From NCBI GenBank assembly GCA_017622875.1, contig JAGAQG010000028.1:1-50907 (forward strand): a DNA stretch of 50,907 bases. Direction: 5' to 3'. This DNA comes from Lachnospiraceae bacterium (GTDB lineage: Bacteria; Bacillota; Clostridia; Lachnospirales; Lachnospiraceae). The position numbers and the translations under genes are program-made. Below the pieces are notes generated by a model. The model did not search any database. It was given only the letters and a program-made list of their open reading frames with translations, and was not told where the DNA came from. This document shows, piece after piece, positions 8,305 through 16,208 of this stretch. The stretch's first letter is position 1. The number at the start of each line of letters is the position of its first letter.

Positions 8305-9193
8305 AAAAGCGACCGGGCATCTGGCGGCGCTGGTCACGATCCTGATATGGGGAACCACCTTCATCTCCACCAAAGTGCTGTTAGTGGATTTTGAACCGAT
8401 AGAAATCCTGTTCTTCCGGTTTATCCTGGGATTTCTGGCATTGCTGATCGTCTATCCCCGCCGGATGAAAGGCACTACCAAACGGCAGGAAGCTGTCTTT
8501 GCAGCGGCGGGGCTGTGCGGCGTGCGCCTGTATTATCTGCTGGAGAACATTGCCCTGACTTATACAATGGCTTCCAACGTAGGTGTGATTATCTCCATAG
8601 CCCCTTTTTTTACCGCAATACTCACCCACCTGTTCACAAAGGAAGAAAAGCTGCGTGCAAATTTCTTCATCGGATTTGTAGTTGCAATGGCCGGAATCTG
8701 CCTGATCAGCTTTAACGGAGCGAAGATGCAGCTAAATCCTATCGGTGACTTATTGGCCGTAGCTGCGGCAGTCGTGTGGGCCTGCTACTCTGTGTTGACA
8801 CGGAAGATCAGCGGTTTTGGATATCACACCATCCAGACCACAAGGCGGGTATTTGCTTATGGCATCGTATTTATGGTACCTGCACTATTCCTGTTTGACT
8901 GCCGCATTGGAGCAGAACGGTTCGCAAATCCAGTCTACCTGGGGAATCTGATCTTCCTGGGCTTGGGTGCGTCCGCACTCTGCTTCGTCACCTGGAACAT
9001 GGCTGTGAAGGTTCTAGGCGCTGTCAAAACAAGCATTTACATTTACTTGTTTCCGGTTATCACGGTTATCACATCCGCCCTTATCCTGAAAGAAAAAGTA
9101 ACCGTGATGTCCGGCATAGGTACGGTCCTGGCACTGATCGGACTGTTCCTTTCTGAGTACAGAGGAAAAACACAAAAACAGGAGGAAATCTGA
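8297..9193 (+). CDS. DMT-superfamily transporter (EamA family)
   Basis: The 298-residue protein has about ten transmembrane helices in two EamA repeats (about 8-138 and 148-288). It begins with the typical LVTILIWGTTFISTK and ends with the family's GTVLALIGLFLSEYR helix. The family exports or takes up amino acids, nucleotides or other small metabolites; the substrate cannot be told from sequence. It overlaps the AraC regulator upstream, and the DUF2000 gene follows after one base, so all three are probably co-expressed. Confidence 0.88.
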   Translation: MSKKATGHLAALVTILIWGTTFISTKVLLVDFEPIEILFFRFILGFLALLIVYPRRMKGTTKRQEAVFAAAGLCGVRLYYLLENIALTYTMASNVGVIISIAPFFTAILTHLFTKEEKLRANFFIGFVVAMAGICLISFNGAKMQLNPIGDLLAVAAAVVWACYSVLTRKISGFGYHTIQTTRRVFAYGIVFMVPALFLFDCRIGAERFANPVYLGNLIFLGLGASALCFVTWNMAVKVLGAVKTSIYIYLFPVITVITSALILKEKVTVMSGIGTVLALIGLFLSEYRGKTQKQEEI

Positions 9194-9194
9194 A

Positions 9195-9617
9195 ATGGAT
9201 TTACAGAATGAAAAATGCGTCATGGTCATTGACGAAAATCTGCCGCTTGGCATTATTGCAAATACGGCGGCTATCATGGGAATCACCCTGGGAAAAGAGA
9301 TGCCGGAGGTGGTCGGTGCAAATGTTACAGACCAAAGCGGAAACGAGCATCTCGGCATCATTGAATTTCCTGTACCAATCTTAAAAGGTTCACCGGAAAT
9401 CATCAAAGCAATCCGTGAGAAGCTCTATCAACCTGACTTTCAGGACTTGACCGTGGTTGACTTTAGCGATCTGGCACAGGGCTGTAAAACCTATGATGAA
9501 TTTATCTCAAAAATGGGGGACATGTCAGAAAGCACTCTGCAATACTTCGGTCTTGCCATCTGCGGTCCTAAGAAAAAAGTCAATAAGCTCACAGGCAGTA
9601 TGCCATTGCTGCGATAG
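9195..9617 (+). CDS. DUF2000 family protein
   Basis: The 140-residue protein matches DUF2000 in pattern: an N-terminal KCVMVIDENLPLGIIANTAA strand-turn, a central LGIIEFPVPILKG, and a C-terminal GLAICGPKKKVNKLTGSMPLL. The family is small, cytosolic and of unknown function, and often sits beside AraC regulators and DMT transporters, as here. The gene starts one base after the transporter with GGAGGAAA as ribosome binding site. Confidence 0.75.
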   Translation: MDLQNEKCVMVIDENLPLGIIANTAAIMGITLGKEMPEVVGANVTDQSGNEHLGIIEFPVPILKGSPEIIKAIREKLYQPDFQDLTVVDFSDLAQGCKTYDEFISKMGDMSESTLQYFGLAICGPKKKVNKLTGSMPLLR

Positions 9618-9645
9618 TAATAATCCCTTAAAAAGAATCCGCCAT

Positions 9646-9703
9646 GGAAGTATCTTTTTCCTATATCCACTCCATCTTCTGATACTTCCGAAATACTTCC
9701 GAA
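9646..9703. repeat. Inverted repeat plus tandem 11-base repeat after DUF2000
   Basis: GGAAGTATC (9646-9654) pairs with GATACTTCC (9681-9689) across a 26-base loop. The right arm is part of a tandem duplication of ATACTTCCGAA (9682-9692 and 9693-9703). There is no good T run, so it is a poor terminator; it may close the AraC operon or mark an operator next to the ribU promoter. Confidence 0.45.
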
Positions 9704-9717
9704 ATCCCCTTCTTCTA

Positions 9718-9746
9718 TTGCCTTACAGCATTTTAAGAGGTATGAT
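9718..9746 (+). promoter_or_regulatory. Sigma-A promoter of the ribU operon
   Basis: TTGCCT (9718-9723) and TATGAT (9741-9746) are separated by exactly 17 bases. Transcription would start near 9753, about 16 bases before the FMN riboswitch. No other promoter-like pair is nearer to ribU. Confidence 0.65.
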
Positions 9747-9768
9747 TGATTCCGACAGCTGAATAAGA

Positions 9769-9912
9769 AGTCTTCAGGGCAGGGTGACTCTTATTGGATA
9801 AAAGATATCCAATGGGCAAGAATTCCCGATTGGCGGTACAGTCCGCAAGCACATATGTGCATGATTTGGTGCAATTCCAAAACCAACAGTATAGTCTGGA
9901 TAGAAGAAGATC
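9769..9912 (+). promoter_or_regulatory. FMN riboswitch (RFN element)
   Basis: The conserved RFN core is clear: TCTTCAGGGCAGGGTGA, then AATTCCCGATTGGCGGTA, then GATTTGGTG, then TTCCAAAACCAACAGTATAG, and the closing GAAGA that pairs with the opening TCTTC. FMN binding to this RNA normally turns down riboflavin synthesis or uptake genes. An extra hairpin (ATTGGATA / TATCCAAT) is inserted between GGGTGA and AATTCCC, and a second variable stem (GCACATATGTGC) follows the third helix. It is followed by a terminator at 9961-9998 and the ribU gene, so FMN should cause termination. Confidence 0.95.
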
Positions 9913-9960
9913 GTGCATATCACAGAATATATGTTTCTTGATATTCTGTAAATATTCCTT

Positions 9961-9998
9961 AACACCTGAAAGACATTCTTTAAGGTGTTAATTTTTTT
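9961..9998 (+). terminator. Riboswitch-controlled intrinsic terminator
   Basis: AACACCT (9961-9967) pairs with AGGTGTT (9983-9989) and is followed by a run of seven T residues. It lies between the riboswitch and the ribU ribosome binding site, the normal place for an FMN-dependent terminator. Confidence 0.85.
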
Positions 9999-10014
9999 CA
10001 AGGAGAAAATCTGA

Positions 10015-10659
10015 ATGAATACAAGAACAAAAATGCTTACCTCAACTGCCATGCTGTGCGCCATCGCCTACATAGCCGTTGCTGCCTGTCGGATACCCGT
10101 CGTGCTTTTTCTGAAGTACGATCCCAAAGATGTCATCATCACATTAGGAGGTCTGATCTGGGGACCGATGACCTCTTGCTTTGTGTCCGTCATTGTATCT
10201 CTGATTGAAATGTTAACCATAAGTGAAACCGGCATATTAGGGTGCTTAATGAATATCTTATCCACCTGCTCCTTTGCCTGCACCACCTCTTTGATTTATA
10301 AAAAGAAGCATACGTTAGCAGGCGCTGTTACCGGATTGTTCGTTGGCAGCCTTACAATGGTTGTTGTCATGCTGCTGTGGAATTACCTCATCACTCCGTT
10401 TTATATGGGATACCCCAGAGAAGCCGTTGCCAGACTGCTGCTCCCGGCATTTCTTCCATATAATCTCTTAAAGGCAGGACTGAATTCTGGATTCACGTTT
10501 CTGCTATATAAACCAGTGATAACAGCGCTGAGAAAAGCAGGATACCTTGCCACCCCCGTCAATGCCTCTGGCAAGAGACATCTTGGATTATTCCTTTTTT
10601 CAATGCTCGTTATTGTCACCTGTACATTATTCATTCTGTCCATGAATGAAATCATATGA
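10015..10659 (+). CDS. ribU: Riboflavin ECF transporter substrate-binding subunit RibU
   Basis: The 214-residue membrane protein has the RibU/ECF S-component layout of about six helices. The N-terminus (TSTAMLCAIAYIAVAACRI) is the site where S components bind the ECF-T subunit, and the family motif around KYDPKDVIITLGGLIWGP forms part of the riboflavin site. It needs the general EcfA-A'-T module, which is not in this window. The FMN riboswitch in front strongly supports riboflavin as substrate. It overlaps or abuts the flavokinase/winged-helix gene. Confidence 0.93.
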   Translation: MNTRTKMLTSTAMLCAIAYIAVAACRIPVVLFLKYDPKDVIITLGGLIWGPMTSCFVSVIVSLIEMLTISETGILGCLMNILSTCSFACTTSLIYKKKHTLAGAVTGLFVGSLTMVVVMLLWNYLITPFYMGYPREAVARLLLPAFLPYNLLKAGLNSGFTFLLYKPVITALRKAGYLATPVNASGKRHLGLFLFSMLVIVTCTLFILSMNEII

Positions 10660-10670
10660 GGTCAAAGTCT

Positions 10671-11375
10671 ATGGAAAAAACAAACAGCCCTGTCCCCGTT
10701 TTTGTAACAGCAGGAACCATCATACACGGACGTGGAATTGGAAAACTAATTGGAATGCCGACTGCAAATCTAAAAATCGCAGACAAAAAAGCCCTTCCTC
10801 CCGAAGGCGTTTATATTGCCACAGCCACTTTGGAAAATAAAACCTACTACGGCATTACGCACATTGGTCCCCAGCCTACCATCAGCAATGATAAAGAAAT
10901 ATCTGTGGAAACCCATCTCCTGAATTTCAATAAGGATATCTATGGATTGGAGATGGAGATTCAACTTATGAAAAGGCTGCGCACTCCGCAGAAATTTGAC
11001 AATCTTACCCTGCTACTGGAACAAATCCGTCTGGACTGTATTGCTGTGCAAGAGTTTTATGGCATCCGGCGGATCAGCTCACGGCTTTATATGAACGCTC
11101 AAAAACATGAGGTGAAAATTGACAACCACGCTTTATACTTATCTCCAAAAGAATTTGATGTTTTATATCTGCTCTATTCCAGCCCTGACATTATCTTCAC
11201 AAAGGAACAGATTTATGAATCGGTCTGGCACGAAGCAGCAAACGACCACTTCCATGCTGTGGAAAACACAGTTTTTCAAGTGAGGAAGAAAACTGCAGCA
11301 TACGAAGATGGGTTGAATTTCATTAAAACTGTAGTTGGATATGGATACAAATTCGACCCCGCCAACAAAGAATAA
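10671..11375 (+). CDS. Riboflavin kinase fused to an OmpR-type winged-helix DNA-binding domain
   Basis: Residues about 10-125 are a bacterial-type flavokinase. PTAN lies at 30-33 after a glycine-rich HGRGIGKLIGM, GVYIATA follows, the catalytic Glu is at 80 (ISVETHLL), YGLEMEI lies at 91-97 and the R..KFD motif at 104-110. Riboflavin would be phosphorylated by ATP to FMN. The FMN adenylyltransferase domain of normal RibF is absent. Residues about 137-230 form a complete winged helix (LSPKEFDVLYLLY, then FTKEQIYESVWHE, then AVENTVFQVRKK, then VGYGYKF). ATG at 10671 has GAGGTC nine bases upstream; an in-frame ATG at 10656 overlaps the ribU stop and is possible. RibR of Bacillus subtilis, a flavokinase with a C-terminal regulatory RNA-binding region, and archaeal RbkR, a winged-helix/kinase protein, are the nearest known concepts. 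Neither uses this domain order with an OmpR-type output. Confidence 0.85.
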   Translation: MEKTNSPVPVFVTAGTIIHGRGIGKLIGMPTANLKIADKKALPPEGVYIATATLENKTYYGITHIGPQPTISNDKEISVETHLLNFNKDIYGLEMEIQLMKRLRTPQKFDNLTLLLEQIRLDCIAVQEFYGIRRISSRLYMNAQKHEVKIDNHALYLSPKEFDVLYLLYSSPDIIFTKEQIYESVWHEAANDHFHAVENTVFQVRKKTAAYEDGLNFIKTVVGYGYKFDPANKE

Positions 11376-11415
11376 CAGCTATCCCCGTCATTTTGCAAAA
11401 CGCTCTTTAAGCAGA

Positions 11416-11460
11416 CTGCTGATACATGAAGCTTTCCCATGTGCCAGCAGCCTTTATTTT
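11416..11460 (+). terminator. Terminator of the ribU operon
   Basis: CTGCTG-A-ACATG pairs with CATGTG-CAGCAG, giving a stem of about 11 bp with one internal mismatch. It is followed by CCTTTATTTT. It lies 40 bases past the flavokinase-fusion stop and may also act on the converging minus-strand gene at 11459. Confidence 0.7.
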
Positions 11461-11878
11461 AATACACCTCATCAAAATACCCAATGAACACCGACATCCG
11501 GAGCAGCCCATCCTTAATAGAAAACGTCACGTTCTCCGCCCGCTCTGCGATTTCCTTTAACAGCGTCAACGCCTCCCGGTCACAGAACTCAAAATGCTCC
11601 AGGTACAGATCAATGGTCGCCTGCCATTTCTGATAATCCACCTCGCCCCGGATTCTTCCTCCGAACTGCCGGACATAAGCATCACACTCCCCAAGCAGAT
11701 ATTCATAATCTGCTTTTTCCTTTGGAACCACACGCTTTGGTATTTTATTCATTTCTTCTTGGTACTTCTGAAAGAACCCAACCTCCATCAACGTGTCCAG
11801 AAAATCCTTCCCCTCTGACTTATCGCTCCGTTCCCGGAATTCTTCTCCATAATCTTTTTCATATACTTCATTTTCCAT
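11459..11878 (-). CDS. Hypothetical cytosolic protein
   Basis: The 139-residue product is soluble and highly charged, mostly helical, and has no signal or membrane segment. The ATG at 11876-11878 has GGAAAGGG eight bases upstream and is preferred over a GTG nine bases earlier. The C-terminal half (IKDGLLRMSVFIGYFDEVY) looks like a compact domain, but I do not recognise the family. No operon partner is visible; it converges on the flavokinase-fusion gene. Confidence 0.6.
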   Translation of the reverse strand: MENEVYEKDYGEEFRERSDKSEGKDFLDTLMEVGFFQKYQEEMNKIPKRVVPKEKADYEYLLGECDAYVRQFGGRIRGEVDYQKWQATIDLYLEHFEFCDREALTLLKEIAERAENVTFSIKDGLLRMSVFIGYFDEVY

Positions 11879-12088
11879 GCTTCGCACCCTTTCCTGTAGA
11901 ATAATTTACCACTACGGGTAGGATGTTACCATAGATTTCTTATTATTCGTTGTCATGAAAGATAACTTTATGGGTCTATATTGATAAGTTTGTTAAACAT
12001 ATTAAGTGGTAATCGTTTTATTTTGTATTCTCATCCCTAAAAAAGCAACGAACATTTTCCCTGTTGCTCCCCCATTAACTGGAAGTTA

Positions 12089-12397
12089 TTATTTTTCCAT
12101 TTTCCATTTTTTATAATAATAAACGGCTTGAAGAATAAATATGGTACTTAATATTGCCCCAATAATACCTGTAAATAAATATGATTTGAATGTAATATGA
12201 ATATAAAATATCACTATTATTAAAAATGGCAACATCCATAAAGTTCTGATAAATTTTCTTCTATAACTTAATTTCCAAAAACAAAATACAAAGCTTTCGT
12301 CTATTTTTTCTCTATTCTTTAATAATTTTTCCAGTAGTAACGAAATAATTAAAGAAACGATAATTGATATTATCGTAAAAATCAATACATAATGCAT
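12089..12397 (-). CDS. Small membrane protein, hypothetical
   Basis: The 102-residue protein has an N-terminal helix (about 3-22), a basic cytoplasmic loop and two more hydrophobic segments (about 53-70 and 74-92), ending in a basic tail. I do not recognise it. Base composition here is noticeably AT-richer than in neighbouring genes, which fits acquired DNA. The roughly 200 bases on either side hold no convincing gene. Confidence 0.5.
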   Translation of the reverse strand: MHYVLIFTIISIIVSLIISLLLEKLLKNREKIDESFVFCFWKLSYRRKFIRTLWMLPFLIIVIFYIHITFKSYLFTGIIGAILSTIFILQAVYYYKKWKMEK

Positions 12398-12596
12398 AAT
12401 ACCTCCCTATAATCTCTGATAAATTTATTATATATCGCTGAGGGAATCCTGCAATCTCAATAATGTAAAAACAAAGTAATTTTTAAGCAACTTCCAGGTT
12501 ATCTCTTTACTTTCAGTATCCAGTATAGCATACAAGTTTGAAATTCCCATCTTTCTTCCAAATGCACCTTATCGTTTTTTGAGTAGGGGTAATCGT

Positions 12597-12630
12597 TAAA
12601 AATGCACCCTCAACGCTCAAAGGGTGCATT
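12597..12630 (-). terminator. Terminator embedded in the truncated flavodoxin end
   Basis: A perfect 10-bp stem (AATGCACCCT at 12601-12610, AGGGTGCATT at 12621-12630) is followed on the minus strand by a T run. The stop codon of the truncated flavodoxin lies in its loop. A second copy of AATGCACC occurs at 12571-12578. Confidence 0.8.
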
Positions 12631-12910
12631 GTATCAATTTGTGGTACGCAAGCCAGATTGGAAATCCTACAAAAATCGTATCATAAGAGGCAATGTCAGC
12701 ATCTTTATCAGCGATTGCAGGACGAAACGTCAGATTATTCATTTCTACTGTACTTCTTGAAAATTTATCCATCCAGTTTAAGTCTGCTTTTGTATATGGA
12801 ATTTCCGGTTTAATCTCATAAAGGTCTGCTCCGGAAGCCTCTGCCAGATTTTTCGAAACTCCTGCAGTAATACCACTTGCTGAAAAATAGGCAACTAATT
12901 TCTTGCTCAT
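12617..12910 (-). pseudogene. Flavodoxin, 3'-truncated
   Basis: The N-terminus is a good flavodoxin: YFSASGITAGVSKNLAE is the FMN phosphate-binding loop, followed by ADLYEIKPEIPYTKADLNWM, then YDTIFVGFPIW. After GFPIW the sequence diverges, and the frame ends after eleven more residues inside a terminator hairpin. It therefore stops at about 97 residues where family members reach about 150-180, losing the second half of the FMN site. The start at 12910 is chosen because GGAGGT lies seven bases upstream. A deletion joining the gene to its terminator is the simplest reading; FMN binding is unlikely. Confidence 0.75.
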
Positions 12911-12958
12911 AGTCAATACCTCCATCTGTTTTCTATTAATACAAGTATATATGATGTT

Positions 12959-14296
12959 TTATTCAAAAGCAATGACAGTTGCTTTACCTGCCGCTTCTAC
13001 GACAGTCATAAACTCCTCTTCTGTAATCTCTTCAATTTCATCTCCAAGCTTTCTCATATATGTAACAGCCTCGTCACTGCCTTCCATAGATGTTTCATAG
13101 ACTCCTTCTGCCAATTCAAGAGTACCTTTTTCTTCATTGATAACAAAGCGTTCGACTGTATGTCCTGACTGTACATAAATTCCTGTCTGGTCATAAGAAA
13201 GAGGATAAGCTGTTCCATAACTGCTTACAGTACCTATATTTTCAACTTGCCCATTTACCATATAATACACATCACAGGTAAGCGACGCCTGAATTCCGCC
13301 ATCATCATAAGTATGTTTGGTTACAAGCATTGCAGAATTATTTGCACCAATGTCAACAATCTGATAATGAGCCTCTTCCGAAGCCAGACCATGAATGGCA
13401 AATTCGTAATTTCGATTATAAGTTCTCACATAAAGCATAGCATCCTTTGCCACCAGATACTCCGCCTGTGATTTTAACGGTATCCGTTTCATCACTTCTC
13501 CGTTGAATTTATTCAATATGTACAAATAGTCATTTTCATCTGTAAACCCATAACCGCAGATAATCACATTCCCAATGATTTCAAAATTTCGGGAATTACA
13601 TACCTGAGGTGCTGTTTTCCAAAGAACTTCCCCTGTCTTCCAATCAATCGCAGTAATGTATCCTGTATGCGGTGCATCCTGCGAATAGGTGTGATGTCCT
13701 GTGGAAACATAGAGTACATTGTTTTCTATTGCAGCATATCCAATAGATTCTTCAATGAAGTCTCTGTTTTCTTCATTATATTGATCTGGAAGTTCATAAT
13801 CATCAAAATTAAAACAATAAACTTTCGAAGTGTCCGAATTCTCTGTTACCATGAGGCGCGTTGTTAGATAGGACGCTCCTTCATAATAATATTCTCCATC
13901 ATCATAAGGAAGCTGTGGAATTGTAAGATCAAGTTCTTCGGCCCATTCCTCTTCGTCTGTGATATCATTTTTTTCTTCATTAACCAGTTCCAGACTCACT
14001 GTAGAGATATCATTTCGGCTATATTCATCCCTGCAATAATATTCCCAGGAAGGATTTTCTATCTGAAATTCGACCTCAGTTTTCGTAATACCTACGTTTT
14101 CAAACTCTTCTTTTTTGATTTTAGGATCTTCTCCATAAACACGAACATCCCTTTTTCCAAGTTCTCTATGTTCCTTTGACGGTTTCATCGGTTTTTCTGT
14201 TTCCAGACTGGAAAAATGGCTGAACAATGAGACTGCAAATACCAGACACAATATTACAGACGTTGCAATGAGTATATATTTTTTTATCTTATCCAT
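12959..14296 (-). CDS. Membrane-anchored PQQ-like beta-propeller protein
   Basis: The 445-residue protein has an N-terminal signal-anchor helix (about 6-26) and a charged linker. From about residue 140 it has repeated beta-strand units of the PQQ/BamB type (for example YITAIDWKTGEVLWKT and YLYILNKFNGEVMKRIPL). Such domains form extracellular propellers used for binding or scaffolding. It is the last gene of the PadR operon. The last 40 residues are very acidic. The ligand is unknown. Confidence 0.65.
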   Translation of the reverse strand: MDKIKKYILIATSVILCLVFAVSLFSHFSSLETEKPMKPSKEHRELGKRDVRVYGEDPKIKKEEFENVGITKTEVEFQIENPSWEYYCRDEYSRNDISTVSLELVNEEKNDITDEEEWAEELDLTIPQLPYDDGEYYYEGASYLTTRLMVTENSDTSKVYCFNFDDYELPDQYNEENRDFIEESIGYAAIENNVLYVSTGHHTYSQDAPHTGYITAIDWKTGEVLWKTAPQVCNSRNFEIIGNVIICGYGFTDENDYLYILNKFNGEVMKRIPLKSQAEYLVAKDAMLYVRTYNRNYEFAIHGLASEEAHYQIVDIGANNSAMLVTKHTYDDGGIQASLTCDVYYMVNGQVENIGTVSSYGTAYPLSYDQTGIYVQSGHTVERFVINEEKGTLELAEGVYETSMEGSDEAVTYMRKLGDEIEEITEEEFMTVVEAAGKATVIAFE

Positions 14297-14351
14297 GGTC
14301 TTTCTCCTTCTGATGTCATATTTTATATGATAGCATAAAAAAGAAAGATCG

Positions 14352-14374
14352 TTTCTTAATTATCCCTTAAGAAA
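14352..14374 (-). terminator. Hairpin at the end of the HAAS membrane protein gene
   Basis: TTTCTTAA and TTAAGAAA form a perfect 8-bp stem around a 7-base loop. The stop codon of the gene at 14367 lies in one arm. On the minus strand it is followed by CGATCTTTCTTTTTT, so it can act as a weak terminator or as an attenuator before the propeller gene. Confidence 0.45.
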
Positions 14375-15851
14375 TTTCCTTTATGACAGTATCAAATCGG
14401 TACGCTGAAAGTATCAGTCCGGCCATAATCATTGTTCCGGTAATACTGACCAGTCCTTCCGAAACAAAAGGCAGATTTCCAAATTGACCAAACTGAAATC
14501 CAAAGTTTCCAAGGAAATAGAATAAATTTTGAACGAAAAATGCAAAAGCCCCAGACAACGCAGTCAGTCTTCCCAGACGATTCCGGATTTTCCATGCAGT
14601 CATCAGTATAACAATTTTCGTTGCAAGGATGAGCAAAACAGGTAACAATGCAGGAATCAGACCATACTTTAATATCCAATATGCAATACGATAATTATTC
14701 AGATAATGCTGTGGCAGAATATCTTCTAATTCAAGAGAATCCGCAAACTGCATCTTATATGCGGTGTATTTCTCTAAGGACATCCAGCCTTCCCCTCCAT
14801 TATTCCAGTTTCCTTCACCGTCTTCATAATACCATTGCGAGGTACTGTATCGAATCAGCTCCTCTTCTGATAGTTGAACTTCTCCAAACAGCTCTGCTTT
14901 TCCAAGTAAATCCTGAATCAGGACATTATTATAGGAATCATCCCATGCGGTCTGTACGGAAGCCTTGGCTCCCGGGTTTACAAACATCTGCATATTGTTA
15001 ATAAAATTACTTCCATCCATAAAAATGAATAAAAGAAATACTGTGGCAGTTCCCAAAATTGTAACAAGCGTTCCTTTTATTTCACTGACAGCTAAATATT
15101 CTTTCACAATCATATAAATGATAATGCCCGTACAGGATACCAACAATGTTACAATTGGAACATAGGCATAATCAATTACATAAGTAGCCATTGCTAAAAA
15201 GATCATCAACGCTTCATATGCAAATACAATACAAATGCTTTTGATTCCATTTCTACGATTTCGATACAAAAGCACCGCCATTAATGGGATAGATAACTGC
15301 AATACACCATATCTGACACTCACACTATAAATACTAAGGAAATGATGCGTAAACCAATCCCCATTGAACAATCTGGTCATCAATGGCAACACAGACATTC
15401 CAAGACAACATAATACTAAGATTTTCAATATCACATCTGTATACTTTAAAAGCATTGGGTATCCTCGCCACATGATTACCAGCAGAACAGCGATACCCCA
15501 TACAAAATACAGACTGTCAAACAGCTGGTATAGGCCGCCATCCTCAATATTTCCCACAATTCCAAGTAAAGTTAATGTCAGGATCAGTCCAAGCAGCGGT
15601 TTCGCAATTCGTAAATGATGTTTCTCATTCAGCGAAGCTCCTAAAGCTGATGGATCGCCCATATCACGTACTGCTCTGTGAAATGCCTCTTCTTCTGCAA
15701 GGCCAAAATCCATATACATCTCTGCTTTATCTTCTATGTGCCCACGAAGTTCTTCATTGATTGTAGAATGCATTGGCTGATAGGCGATCTGCTCATCTAC
15801 ATCGCCTAAAAACTGCTCCAGTGCCTCGTGTTTAGTACGCAAATGAAACAC
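14367..15851 (-). CDS. PadR-associated membrane protein with HAAS (DUF1700-like) N-terminal domain
   Basis: Residues about 5-65 look like the helical HAAS/permease-prefix domain that accompanies PadR-controlled membrane proteins (IEDKAEMYMDFGLAEEEAFH, and AVRDMGDP). Residues about 85-300 contain seven or eight hydrophobic segments, then a roughly 100-residue soluble loop (about 298-385), then three further helices to the end at 494. The PadR gene overlaps its start by 20 bases. In known cases the HAAS protein transmits or anchors the envelope response of the operon. The transported or sensed compound is unknown. Confidence 0.7.
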   Translation of the reverse strand: MFHLRTKHEALEQFLGDVDEQIAYQPMHSTINEELRGHIEDKAEMYMDFGLAEEEAFHRAVRDMGDPSALGASLNEKHHLRIAKPLLGLILTLTLLGIVGNIEDGGLYQLFDSLYFVWGIAVLLVIMWRGYPMLLKYTDVILKILVLCCLGMSVLPLMTRLFNGDWFTHHFLSIYSVSVRYGVLQLSIPLMAVLLYRNRRNGIKSICIVFAYEALMIFLAMATYVIDYAYVPIVTLLVSCTGIIIYMIVKEYLAVSEIKGTLVTILGTATVFLLFIFMDGSNFINNMQMFVNPGAKASVQTAWDDSYNNVLIQDLLGKAELFGEVQLSEEELIRYSTSQWYYEDGEGNWNNGGEGWMSLEKYTAYKMQFADSLELEDILPQHYLNNYRIAYWILKYGLIPALLPVLLILATKIVILMTAWKIRNRLGRLTALSGAFAFFVQNLFYFLGNFGFQFGQFGNLPFVSEGLVSITGTMIMAGLILSAYRFDTVIKEIS

Positions 15852-16167
15852 CTCCCATCACATCATGGATTGCCTTCTCATAAGCGTCCCATTCCTTCTT
15901 TTTCTCTTCAAGAAGCTTTTTTCCCTTTTTTGTCAGATGATAATATTTTCTTATTCGACCAGTTTCCGTAGTTTTTTCATAACTCTCTACCGCATCCTGC
16001 TCTTCAAGTCCATGTAAAATCGGATAGAGCGTTCCTTCTTTCAAAGAAAATACACTGTTGCTGCGCTCTTCCAACTTGCGAATGATCTGATATCCGTATA
16101 AATCTTCCTCTTCCAAAAGTTTCAGCACAAGCATTGTCGCTCCCATTGCCATCATCTTTTTATCCAT
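15832..16167 (-). CDS. PadR-family transcriptional regulator
   Basis: The 111-residue protein is a classic short PadR. The winged helix covers about 10-80 (MLVLKLLEEEDLYGYQIIR, SLKEGTLYPILHGLEEQ, and RKYYHLTKKGKKLLEE), with a short C-terminal dimerisation helix. It heads the operon and sits directly downstream of a promoter whose spacer is a perfect palindrome, so autorepression is very likely. Confidence 0.93.
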   Translation of the reverse strand: MDKKMMAMGATMLVLKLLEEEDLYGYQIIRKLEERSNSVFSLKEGTLYPILHGLEEQDAVESYEKTTETGRIRKYYHLTKKGKKLLEEKKKEWDAYEKAIHDVMGGVSFAY

Positions 16168-16208
16168 GTCAACACCTCCGTTGTTACACCTAGATTATCT
16201 ATGTATTT

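Noticed and set aside
9769-9912. Other riboswitch classes (TPP, SAM, cobalamin)
   Set aside because: The RFN core strings and the downstream RibU fit FMN only.
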